DNA of 64,000 nucleotides, from contig NZ_CP014571.1 of assembly GCF_017357425.1 (NCBI RefSeq), positions 1,302,001 through 1,366,000 of the forward strand. The letters are read 5' to 3'. Under the pieces are notes generated by a model that had not been told where the DNA came from, searched no databases, and saw only the letters and a list, made by a program, of their open reading frames with translations. This document shows positions 32,156 to 40,484 of the stretch, piece by piece. The DNA comes from Arthrobacter sp. D5-1 (GTDB taxonomy: Bacteria > Actinomycetota > Actinomycetes > Actinomycetales > Micrococcaceae). Each line of letters starts with the position of its first letter. The stretch's first letter is position 1. Both the position numbers and the translations under genes were made by a program.

Positions 32156-34243
32156 ATGACCATCCACCCTGAGGAATTGCGGACTGCCGAGGCGCGGCTC
32201 CAGCAACTGCACCAACGAATAGGCGGCATAGCCTACGGCGGGGATTACAACCCCGAGCAATGGCCACAGGAAGTGTGGCTCGAGGACGCCAAACTCATGC
32301 AGCAGGCCGGGGTAAACCTGGTGACCTTGGCGGTCTTCTCCTGGAGCCGGCTGGAAACCAGCGACGGCATCTTCGACTTTGGCTGGCTGGATGACGTCAT
32401 GGACCTGATGCACTCGCACGGCATCGGCGTGGACCTGGCAACCCCGGACGCTGTGCCGCCGGCCTGGCTGGTGGAGCAGCACCCGGACATCATGCCGGAG
32501 CGCCCCGACGGCAGCATTTTTGGCTTCGGTTCCAGGCAGCACTTCGATGTTTCCCACCCCGTGTACCGCGCCAAGTCACTGGCCCTCGCAGAAAAGATGG
32601 GGGAGCGCTACGCCGGCCATCCTGCGCTGCGGATGTGGCACGTCGGCAATGAATACGGACCTGTGTCCTATGGTCCGTGGGCTGAGAAGGCGTTCCGGGA
32701 ATGGCTGCAGCGAAAGTACTCGTCCCTGGATGAGCTCAACCAGGCCTGGAGCACCACGGTGTGGGGCCAGCTCTACTCTGACTGGAACCAAGTCGGCGTC
32801 CCTGCCCAACCCCGCACCTGGTCCAACCCGTCACGCCGCTTGGACTTCCATCGCTTCACCTCGGACAGCATGCTGGAACACTTCAAGGCCGAGCGTGATG
32901 TCCTTCGCCGTCACAGCCCGGACCTGCCGATCCTCACCAACTTCATGCGCTTCTACAAGACCAACGACTACTGGGCCTGGGCCGCTGAGGAAGACGCTGC
33001 GGCCCTGGACATCTACCCGGATCCCCGCGAAGACGACGCCCACATTGCGGCAGCGCTGAACTTCGACCTCATGCGCTCACTCCGTCACGGCCAGCCGTGG
33101 ATGGTGATGGAGCAAGCCACCGGCGCGGTCAGCCAATGGTCCGTCAACGTCTCCAAGCTTCCGGGCAAGATGCGCCTCGGCTCGTACCAGGCCATAGCGC
33201 AGGGCGCTGATTCCATCTTGTTCTTCCAGTGGCGGCAGGCCAAGGGCGGAACCGAGCGCTATCACTCGGCCATGGTGAACCATGCCGGCCCCAACACCCG
33301 GATCTTCCGGGAAGTGTGCGAGCTCGGCCAGGAGCTCAAGGCGTTGGGCGACCTGACGGGAACGCGATCCACAGCCAAAGTGGCCATCGTTTTCGATTGG
33401 GACTGCTGGTGGGCATTGGAACTCGGCAACTCTCCGAGGTCGGACCTGAACTACGCGCAGGAGGTCCAACGGTTCTACCTCCCCCTGTTCGAGGCCAACG
33501 TCACCGTGGATTTCGTCAACGCCAACAGCGACCTCTCCGGGTACAGCCTGGTGATCATGCCGGCTTCGTACCTTCTGACGGACGACGCGGCAGCCCGCTT
33601 CGAAAACTACGTGGCCGACGGTGGAAGGCTGGTGGTCTCCTACCTTTCGGGCATCGTAGACCAGGACAACACCATACGGCTGGGCGGCTACCCGGGCGCG
33701 TTGAGGAAGGTCCTGGGGGCATGGAGCGAGGAAATGCACCCGCTCGCCGGCGCGGACGAGCACGTAAAGCTCTCAACGCCCGACGGCGGCACCTCCTCCG
33801 CGAGCTACTGGACTGAGCATCTGCACGCCGAAGCTGCGGAGGTCCTGGCCAGCTACTCCTCGGGCCGCCTTGCCGGTGCTCCGGCCGTCACCAGCAACTC
33901 GTTCGGCCTTGGCACTGCACTGTACGTGTCGGCACGCGTTGACGAGGACTTACTGAACCAGCTCCTGGAGGACCAACTTCGCGCGGCCGGTGTGGAGCCG
34001 GAACTGAAGGCGCCTGCAGGAGTCCAGGTCCGCCGTCGTGCTTCCACTGTCGCGGACGGCACCAACAAAAGCTTCCTCATGGTGCTCAACCACAACGATG
34101 CGCCGTCCAGCGTAGACGTGCTCGACGGCGGCACGGACCGCCTCAGCGGACGCGCGGTGAGCGGGCTGGTTGAGCTCCCAGCCAACGGAGTCCTGATTCT
34201 GGACGAAATTCCGGACGAAGCTGCCGGACGGGAGGCGGACTGA
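32156..34243 (+). CDS. Beta-galactosidase, GH42
   Basis: A 695-residue enzyme with ATG 32156 after AAGGA. The GH42 TIM barrel carries the acid/base Glu166 in WHVGNEYGP and the nucleophile Glu319 in MVMEQATG. The A-domain start GGDYNPEQWP is typical. The trimerisation domain and C-terminal beta domain follow (about 400-695). The four-Cys zinc cluster of some GH42 enzymes is not visible. No signal peptide is present, so it hydrolyses imported beta-galactosides in the cytoplasm. It leads a five-gene operon with an ABC importer; its stop overlaps the first permease start. Confidence 0.93.
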   Translation: MTIHPEELRTAEARLQQLHQRIGGIAYGGDYNPEQWPQEVWLEDAKLMQQAGVNLVTLAVFSWSRLETSDGIFDFGWLDDVMDLMHSHGIGVDLATPDAVPPAWLVEQHPDIMPERPDGSIFGFGSRQHFDVSHPVYRAKSLALAEKMGERYAGHPALRMWHVGNEYGPVSYGPWAEKAFREWLQRKYSSLDELNQAWSTTVWGQLYSDWNQVGVPAQPRTWSNPSRRLDFHRFTSDSMLEHFKAERDVLRRHSPDLPILTNFMRFYKTNDYWAWAAEEDAAALDIYPDPREDDAHIAAALNFDLMRSLRHGQPWMVMEQATGAVSQWSVNVSKLPGKMRLGSYQAIAQGADSILFFQWRQAKGGTERYHSAMVNHAGPNTRIFREVCELGQELKALGDLTGTRSTAKVAIVFDWDCWWALELGNSPRSDLNYAQEVQRFYLPLFEANVTVDFVNANSDLSGYSLVIMPASYLLTDDAAARFENYVADGGRLVVSYLSGIVDQDNTIRLGGYPGALRKVLGAWSEEMHPLAGADEHVKLSTPDGGTSSASYWTEHLHAEAAEVLASYSSGRLAGAPAVTSNSFGLGTALYVSARVDEDLLNQLLEDQLRAAGVEPELKAPAGVQVRRRASTVADGTNKSFLMVLNHNDAPSSVDVLDGGTDRLSGRAVSGLVELPANGVLILDEIPDEAAGREAD

Positions 34244-35223
34244 TGGCTTTGCGACTGGATGTTCCACCCAAGGCCGTCGCGGGCCCCGAACCCGGCTCAG
34301 CGAAGAAGCGGCGCAACAAGCCCGGAAGCTGGAAGCTGGCGCTCAAACGCGACTGGCGTTTGTACACACTGCTGGCGCTGCCCCTGCTGTATCTCCTGAT
34401 TTTCAGATACCTGCCCATGGCCGGCAATGTGATCGCTTTCCGTCAGTTCCAGCCCGGAGGCAGCATCTTCGGCGAGAAGTGGGTGGGGTTCAAATACATC
34501 ACCCTGTTCATCAACGATCCCAGCTTCTGGCAGGCCTTCCAGAACACCATCATCCTTGGCGTCCTGACCCTGGTGTTTTGCTTCCCGATGCCCATCATCT
34601 TCGCGCTCATGCTCAACGAGTTGAGGTCGCAGAAGTTCAAGAAGTTCGTCCAAACCGTGGCCTACCTGCCGCACTTCATGTCCGTGGTGATCATCGCCGG
34701 CATGATCCTGCAGAACTTCTCCATGACCGGCACCGTGAACCAAATAGCGGAGTCGTTGTTCGGAACCACCGTGAATTTCACGCAGGACCCGGGCTGGTTC
34801 AGGCCCATGTACATCAGCTCCGAGGTCTGGCAGACCATGGGCTGGGGCGCCATCCTCTATCTTGCAGCGCTGACGCGCGTGGACGAATCGCTCTATGAGG
34901 CGGCCCGGATCGACGGCGCCAACCGTTGGCAGCAGACCTGGCACGTGACTCTCCCAGCCATCAGGCCAACCATCATCACCCTGTTGATCCTGAACATCGG
35001 CACCTTCATGGCGGTGGGTTTCGAGAAGATCCTGCTCATCTACAACCCGCTCAACTACGCAACCTCAGACGTCATCTCCACCTACCTGTACCGGGTGGGC
35101 CTGGAATCCAGCAACTTCAGCTACGCGGCCGCCATCGGAATGTTCGAATCCGTCATCGGCCTCACGCTGATCCTCTCAGCGAACGCGATCTCAAAGCGCC
35201 TCGCAGGAACGAGCCTGTGGTGA
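34243..35223 (+). CDS. Sugar ABC transporter permease, LplB type (CUT1)
   Basis: A 326-residue inner-membrane protein, ATG 34243 overlapping the beta-galactosidase stop by one base. About six membrane helices are visible after a Lys/Arg-rich N-terminus. The sequence RDWRLYTLLALPLLYLLIFRYLPMAG is typical of LplB. The EAA loop that contacts the ATPase is EAARIDGANRWQQTWHVTLPAI (about 221-242). It works with the next permease and the lipoprotein. No ATPase gene is present here, so a shared MsmK-like ATPase elsewhere must energise it. Confidence 0.92.
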   Translation: MALRLDVPPKAVAGPEPGSAKKRRNKPGSWKLALKRDWRLYTLLALPLLYLLIFRYLPMAGNVIAFRQFQPGGSIFGEKWVGFKYITLFINDPSFWQAFQNTIILGVLTLVFCFPMPIIFALMLNELRSQKFKKFVQTVAYLPHFMSVVIIAGMILQNFSMTGTVNQIAESLFGTTVNFTQDPGWFRPMYISSEVWQTMGWGAILYLAALTRVDESLYEAARIDGANRWQQTWHVTLPAIRPTIITLLILNIGTFMAVGFEKILLIYNPLNYATSDVISTYLYRVGLESSNFSYAAAIGMFESVIGLTLILSANAISKRLAGTSLW

Positions 35224-36149
35224 ACAAGACAGCTACTGCCATCAAGGGCGGCGCCGCCCAAGGCGTCCTGGTGAAGGACATGAAAGTCTCACGCGCCATG
35301 CGGATCTTCCGGGCGTTCAACCTGGTGTTCCTGCTGCTGGTGGTGTTCCTGACGGTGTACCCGTTCCTGAACATCATTGCCCAGTCGTTCTCCAGCGAAG
35401 GGTTCATCAACGCCGGACAGGTCAACCTGTTCCCGATGGGCTTCAACACCGAGACGTACAAGCTGATACTGGCCGATTCCACCTTCTGGAACAACTACGG
35501 CAACACCGTGCTGTACACGGTGGTGGCAACGGCAATCTCCATGGTGCTCACCACGTCGTTCGCCTACGCCATCGCCAAGAAGGACCTTAAAGGACGCAGC
35601 GTCTTCATAGGCCTTGCCGTGTTCACCATGTTCTTCAACGGCGGTCTGATTCCCAACTACGTGCTCATCAGTTCCCTGGGCATGCGGGACTCCATCTGGG
35701 CCGTGGTGCTGCCCAACGCCATCAGCGTGTTCAACCTGCTCATCATGAAGTCCTTCTTCGAGAACATGCCCCGCGAACTGGAGGAAGCGGCATCGATTGA
35801 CGGGCTCACCCAGTACGGGGTGCTGTTCCGGGTGGTCCTGCCGCTCAGCAAGGCAATCGTGGCCACCATGATCCTGTTCTACGCCGTAGCCAACTGGAAC
35901 TCCTGGTTCCAGGCCTTCCTCTACCTCGACAACCCGGACCTCTTCCCGGTCACCATCTACCTGCGCAACATGATCGCCGGAGTCACCACAGCGGGCTCAG
36001 CCGGCGGAACAGCGGAGAACGTCGGCCAGATCGCCGCCAACATCCAATCGGTCACCATCGTCCTGACCGTCATCCCGATCCTTTGCGTCTACCCCTTCGT
36101 GCAGAAGTACTTCTTCTCGGGCGTCATGCTCGGTTCCGTCAAGGAATAA
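35220..36149 (+). CDS. Carbohydrate ABC transporter permease, second subunit (YtcP/MalG type)
   Basis: A 309-residue membrane protein. The start is GTG 35220, overlapping the previous stop by 4 bases; a longer frame from 34926 is a shadow. Six membrane helices and the EAA loop EEAASIDGLTQYGVLFRVVLPLSKA (about 190-214) are seen. LDNPDLFPVTIYLRNMI near 240 is typical of the partner of LplB-type permeases. It pairs with the gene before it. Confidence 0.92.
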   Translation: MNKTATAIKGGAAQGVLVKDMKVSRAMRIFRAFNLVFLLLVVFLTVYPFLNIIAQSFSSEGFINAGQVNLFPMGFNTETYKLILADSTFWNNYGNTVLYTVVATAISMVLTTSFAYAIAKKDLKGRSVFIGLAVFTMFFNGGLIPNYVLISSLGMRDSIWAVVLPNAISVFNLLIMKSFFENMPRELEEAASIDGLTQYGVLFRVVLPLSKAIVATMILFYAVANWNSWFQAFLYLDNPDLFPVTIYLRNMIAGVTTAGSAGGTAENVGQIAANIQSVTIVLTVIPILCVYPFVQKYFFSGVMLGSVKE

Positions 36150-36169
36150 CCCTTATGAAAGGACATCCA

Positions 36170-37819
36170 ATGATCCACAAACCTGAGCTCCGCCGACCAG
36201 AATTCCGCAGGCGCGATTTTCTTGGACTCGCCTCTGTTGCCACCATCGGACTCATGCTGACCAGTTGCGACGCCGAAACCACCGAAAAGGTGGATACGTC
36301 CAAGTCCCGCAACGGCGCGATGGACAGCTTCAATGTCGGTGATACCTTCAAGGCGACGGTGCCGTTGACGTTCACCTTCCTGTTCTCCGATCAGCCCACC
36401 TACCCGTACAAGAAGGACTGGCTGCTGTTTACCAAAATGGCCAGCGACAACAATGTCACCTTGGAACCGACCATCGTGCCCAACAGCGATTATGAACAGA
36501 AACGCAGCCTCCTCATCAGCTCTGGCAGCGCGCCGGAGATCATCGCCAAGACCTATCCAGGACAGGAAGCAGCGTTCGTTTCCGCCGGTGCCGTCCTGCC
36601 CGTCAGCGACTACGTGGACCTGATGCCGCATTTCCAGGAGAAGGTGAAGAAGTGGAAGCTCGAGCCCGAGATTGAAGGACTGACCCAGGAAGACGGCAAG
36701 TATTACGTCCTGCCCGGTTTGCATGAGGAACTCTGGCCCGACTACTCCCTGTGCTTCCGCAAGGATGTACTGAAGAAGGAAGGCCTCTCCGAGCCCACTA
36801 CCTGGGACGAATTCCGTGACGTGCTGCGTTCGCTGAAGAAGGCCTACCCGGACGTGGTGCCCTACTCTGACCGGTTCAAGGGTGACAGTGTCCTGAACAT
36901 CGCAAGTGCAGCCTTCGGGACCGTGGCCGGCTGGGGACTGGTGGACGGCCTGCAGTTCGACGAAGACAAAAAGGAGTTCGGCTTCGCTGCTGGTTCGGAT
37001 AAGTTCAAAGACCTGGTGACGTACTTCAACTCCCTGGTGTCCGAAGGCCTGATGGACCCTGAAAGCTTCACCCAGACCGACGACTCTGCCATCCAGAAGT
37101 TTGTCTCCGGCAAGTCGTTCGTCATCAGTGCCAACTCGCAGAACGTCATCACCTACCGCACCTCCATGGAGCAGTCCTTGGGCAAGGGCAACTTCGAGAT
37201 CGGCAAGATCACGGTTCCGGGTGGCCCGGCCGGAGACGTCATCGGCGGAACCCGGTTGGAGAACGGCATCATGCTGAACTCGTCCGTGAAGGACAAAGAC
37301 AGCTTCGTGGCGCTCATCCAGTACATCGACTGGTTGTTTTACAGCGACGCCGGTCAGGAGTTCAGCAAATGGGGCGTGGAAGGAACCACCTTCACCAAGT
37401 CCGGCGGCAAGCGCCAACTCGCATCCGACATTAACTTCCAAGGCCTCAATCCCGCCGGCACCAAGGACCTCCGGGTGGAGTACGGATTCTCCGGCGGCAA
37501 CTTCGCCTACGGTGGGGCCACGGAACTGCTGCAGTCCACGTTCAACGACGAGGAACTGGCGTTCCAGAAAGCCATGAAGTCCAAGAAGCCGCGCCCCGTG
37601 CCCCCTCCTGTACCGTTCAACGACGTGGACCGGGAGCAGGCGACCCTTGCACTCACCCCGCTCAAGGACCACGTCAAGCAGAACACCCTCAAGTTCATCA
37701 CCGGTCAGCGTGCTCTGGCCGAGTTCGACGCCTACGTGAAGGAACTCGACAGCAAGGGCCAGACGAAATACGTGGAGTTGGCGAACAAGGCGTACAAAGC
37801 ATACGCGGATAAGAAGTAG
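36170..37819 (+). CDS. Extracellular solute-binding lipoprotein (family 1), Tat-type signal
   Basis: A 549-residue substrate-binding protein. The start is ATG 36170 because AAAGGA lies six bases before it; an ATG at 36155 is less well placed. The N-terminus has a twin-arginine motif (RRRDFLGL, about residues 12-19), a hydrophobic stretch and a lipobox ending in Cys (LTSC). It is therefore probably folded and cofactor-independent but exported by Tat, then lipid-anchored. The mature part follows LplA-type proteins (FNVGDTFKATVPLTFTFLFSD). It binds an oligosaccharide, probably a beta-galactoside, for the two permeases. Confidence 0.9.
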   Translation: MIHKPELRRPEFRRRDFLGLASVATIGLMLTSCDAETTEKVDTSKSRNGAMDSFNVGDTFKATVPLTFTFLFSDQPTYPYKKDWLLFTKMASDNNVTLEPTIVPNSDYEQKRSLLISSGSAPEIIAKTYPGQEAAFVSAGAVLPVSDYVDLMPHFQEKVKKWKLEPEIEGLTQEDGKYYVLPGLHEELWPDYSLCFRKDVLKKEGLSEPTTWDEFRDVLRSLKKAYPDVVPYSDRFKGDSVLNIASAAFGTVAGWGLVDGLQFDEDKKEFGFAAGSDKFKDLVTYFNSLVSEGLMDPESFTQTDDSAIQKFVSGKSFVISANSQNVITYRTSMEQSLGKGNFEIGKITVPGGPAGDVIGGTRLENGIMLNSSVKDKDSFVALIQYIDWLFYSDAGQEFSKWGVEGTTFTKSGGKRQLASDINFQGLNPAGTKDLRVEYGFSGGNFAYGGATELLQSTFNDEELAFQKAMKSKKPRPVPPPVPFNDVDREQATLALTPLKDHVKQNTLKFITGQRALAEFDAYVKELDSKGQTKYVELANKAYKAYADKK

Positions 37820-37827
37820 CTCTTCTG

Positions 37828-38550
37828 ATGGCTGCGAAGGAGGAACAGTACGGATCCGGCCCTCTGTTCAGGGCGGCGGGCGTGGTGTACGGCGTCATGG
37901 TGGGTGGAGCTTTGCTGGTGCTGGCCAACGCGCTGGTAGTGCTCATGCCGTTGCTGGCTGGACTGGTGGGTCCTGGGGCGCTGGTGGGGTTCGTGCTGGT
38001 GGGCCCCTCCGTGGTGGCTTCCTGCTATGCCTTCAACCGGCTTCTCGCTGGTGAGGACACGGGGGTGTTCCACGACTTCGTAAAGGCCTATCGACGCAAT
38101 TTTGGACAGGCATTGGCGGTCTGGCTGCCCTACGCCGCCCTCCTTGCAGTCATCGCCTCGAACCTCGCCAGCCTGCCGGGCAGCAACCTTGAAGCGGTTG
38201 CTGCCCGGATCGGGCTGGTGGGGCTTGGCCTTCTGGTGAGCACGGCTGCCCTGCACGCGATGTTGTTGCTTGCCCGCTTCGATTTCCGCACCGTGGACAT
38301 CTACCGGCTATCCATCTACAGCATTGGTGTCCGGAAACGGGTAGCGCTCGGGAACGTGGGGATCCTCTTCATTACGGGCTTCGTGCTGATCTCCACCAGC
38401 GTGTGGCTGATGCTGTTTGCCGCCGGGCTGCTGGTCTACCTGCTGTGCATGAACTCCCGACCGCTGCTGGCGTTGGTGGAAGAGAAGTTCACCGTTTCGG
38501 TGGCTGTCAGCGCGGCAGGTTCCCTGGCGGGATCCGCCCCGGTGGACTAG
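37828..38550 (+). CDS. DUF624 (YesL family) membrane protein
   Basis: A 240-residue protein with about six hydrophobic segments and the family marks GPSVVASCYAFNRLLAGEDTGVFHDFVKAYRRNF (about 55-90). A C-terminal SRPLLALVEEKF follows. YesL-type proteins are regularly found in LplB-type transporter operons of Gram-positive bacteria, but their role is not known. It follows the lipoprotein gene by 8 bases, so it belongs to the operon. Its stop overlaps the convergent amidohydrolase stop. A broken relative lies at 40035. Confidence 0.85.
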   Translation: MAAKEEQYGSGPLFRAAGVVYGVMVGGALLVLANALVVLMPLLAGLVGPGALVGFVLVGPSVVASCYAFNRLLAGEDTGVFHDFVKAYRRNFGQALAVWLPYAALLAVIASNLASLPGSNLEAVAARIGLVGLGLLVSTAALHAMLLLARFDFRTVDIYRLSIYSIGVRKRVALGNVGILFITGFVLISTSVWLMLFAAGLLVYLLCMNSRPLLALVEEKFTVSVAVSAAGSLAGSAPVD

Positions 38551-39884
38551 AGGTTTGTCCGGACCACGGCACCTTGCGCGATCACCGTGCTGACCTTTTC
38601 CAAGGCAGAGCCATCGGTCAGTGGATCCGAATCCACCACCACGACATCCGCCGCTGAACCGCGAACCAAGCGGCCAACGTTTTCGCCGCGTCCCAGCAAA
38701 CGCGCCGCATTGGTGGTGGCTGCCTGCAATGCTTCCAAGGGGGTTAGTCCGGCTTCCGCGAGCAATCGGGCCTCCGTGCCGATCGGCGTCACGTCCGTTC
38801 CGAAGGAATCGGTGCCGGCCACGATCGTGACTCCGGCGTCCTTGGCTGCGCGCACGGCAGCTTGAAGGATGGGTGTGTATTCCGTTCCGCGTGCGGCCAG
38901 GATCGGGTTGGCGGAGCGGGCCATACTCGTGATGGCATCCATGGTGGGTGTGAAGAACGTGCCGCGCCGGGCCATCTCCTGGATGGTCTTTTCCGTCATG
39001 AAGACGCCGTGCTCGATGCTGCGCACGCCTGCTCGGACAGCGCCATCGATTCCTTCGGCGCTGTAGGCGTGGCAGAGGACTCCGGCTCCCTTGGCTGCCT
39101 TAACGATCGCACCGATCTGGTCCACGTTGTAGACCAACTCGCGGGGATCCTGTTCGGGAAGGCCAGCCCGCGGGTTGGCCCGGGTTTTGATGACCTCGGC
39201 GCCGCGCTTGAGGTTGACGCGGGTCAGGTACGCGAGGTCCTGCGGCTCCGTCACGCCACCGCTGAGCGTCGCCAGAGGCGCCAAGTCCGGATCAGCCAGG
39301 AGGGAATCTCCCTGATCCGGTGAGATAAACAGCCCCGCCGGAGTCATCCTCGGCGAGAGGCCAGGAGCCCACGACGGCAGCGCGGCGAGAGCAATGTCCT
39401 GGTAGAAAGTGCTCGATCCGCTCCGTACGCTGGTGGCTCCGCCTTGCAGGAGAGCCCGGGCGTCTGCCAGTGCGTTCGCGTGGACGTGGGCATCGACGAG
39501 TCCCGGAAGGACCCATTTACCCGAGGCGTTGAGCCTACGGGCACGGTTCTCGACGGCGGCAACAGCCTTTCGTGTTTCGTCCCGGGTGCCGACGGCGGTG
39601 ACCTTGCCGCCGTCGAGCACCACCACGCCATCGGCCACAGCATCGCCGGTCTTTGGGTCCACCACGGTGCCGCCCTCGATGATGAGCGCTTGGGTGGTCA
39701 ACGGACGACCGGGGTAGTTTGGGCCCGACTGCGTGTTGTCCGCAAGGGCAGCTGGTGCTGATGCCAGTTGCGCGGCGATGCCGGCCACGGAGATCCCGGC
39801 CAGTGCTGCAGCTCCGGCGAGGATGCCTCGGCGGGGCAACTCACCCTGGGGCTTGGGTGCTGAGGTGTGATCGTGAAGGCACAT
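38547..39884 (-). CDS. Tat-exported amidohydrolase family protein
   Basis: A 445-residue enzyme. It has a Tat-like signal peptide: LPRRGILAGAAALAGISVAGIA then APAALAD as probable cleavage region (about 15-50). The mature part is an amidohydrolase with metal ligands in DAHVHA (about 132-137), a Lys/His region EVIKTRAN and LCHAY, SIEHGVF, and Asp in AGTDSFG. The layout resembles imidazolonepropionase-like, prolidase-like members. The substrate, probably an extracellular amide or dipeptide, is unknown. It converges on the YesL gene. Confidence 0.85.
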   Translation of the reverse strand: MCLHDHTSAPKPQGELPRRGILAGAAALAGISVAGIAAQLASAPAALADNTQSGPNYPGRPLTTQALIIEGGTVVDPKTGDAVADGVVVLDGGKVTAVGTRDETRKAVAAVENRARRLNASGKWVLPGLVDAHVHANALADARALLQGGATSVRSGSSTFYQDIALAALPSWAPGLSPRMTPAGLFISPDQGDSLLADPDLAPLATLSGGVTEPQDLAYLTRVNLKRGAEVIKTRANPRAGLPEQDPRELVYNVDQIGAIVKAAKGAGVLCHAYSAEGIDGAVRAGVRSIEHGVFMTEKTIQEMARRGTFFTPTMDAITSMARSANPILAARGTEYTPILQAAVRAAKDAGVTIVAGTDSFGTDVTPIGTEARLLAEAGLTPLEALQAATTNAARLLGRGENVGRLVRGSAADVVVVDSDPLTDGSALEKVSTVIAQGAVVRTNL

Positions 39885-40034
39885 TGTTGGACTCCTGAGG
39901 AACGGGCTGCTGCGCCGCTACTTGGCTGCGGTTGAGCATTTGGTATTCCAGAATGCCTCAGGCTTGTGGTGTGATGCAAGAGACTGCTGAAATTAATGAG
40001 ATAGCTTGAATGCTTGGTATGCCAAGGCTGTACA

Positions 40035-40212
40035 GGTGATGGATGGACTTGGTTGTCGGGGATGCGGGGATCCTCTGCATGGCCGGATTCGTGCTGATCT
40101 CCTCAACGTGCGGCCGATGCTGTTCGTCGGCGGCCTGCCGGTCGCCCTGCTGTGCCTGAACGCCAGGCCGCTGCTGGTGTCGGTAGAGGTAAGGCTCACC
40201 GTGGCCGAATAG
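40035..40212 (+). pseudogene. Frameshifted remnant of a DUF624/YesL gene
   Basis: The stretch resembles the last 60 codons of the YesL gene at 38330-38500. One frame reads DAGILCMAGFVLIS, like VGILFITGFVLIS of the intact protein. A different frame then reads MLFVGGLPVALLCLNARPLLVSVEVRLTVAE, like MLFAAGLLVYLLCMNSRPLLALVEEKFTVS. Counting bases between the two parts shows one base fewer than in the intact gene, a single-base deletion. Upstream of about 40035 similarity fades, so the 5' part is gone. It may be a relic of a second sugar-transporter operon. Confidence 0.65.
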
Positions 40213-40484
40213 ACGGCTGGCGATTCACTCCCGGGGAGTCGGCACTGTGTACGCGCCGGTGTTTGCAGTTGCAGGCCCGCGGGGGTTGGGCACGGGAGGG
40301 CCCCGGGAACGAACAAAGTGTCGCCCTGGCCCTCACGATATTCCGACACCAAAGTTCGCCCGTCACCCAAGCCCGCGGCGCATCCCGCGCACCGTTTTAC
40401 TGGACGGGTCGCCCTGTTATTCGGACGGTGCTGGGCGTGACCCGGCTTCACGGTTGGGCGTGTTGTTGTTCTGCGGACGCTTTC
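40213..40484. other. Non-coding stretch, nothing assigned
   Basis: These 270 bases lie between the YesL remnant and the HNH nuclease end. I see no supported frame, tRNA-like fold or strong hairpin. It reads as degraded spacer DNA. Confidence 0.5.

Noticed and set aside
40213..40484. Possible tRNA or small RNA in the GC-rich spacer
   Set aside because: I could not build a cloverleaf with a T-arm consensus, and no hairpin followed by a T-run is visible.
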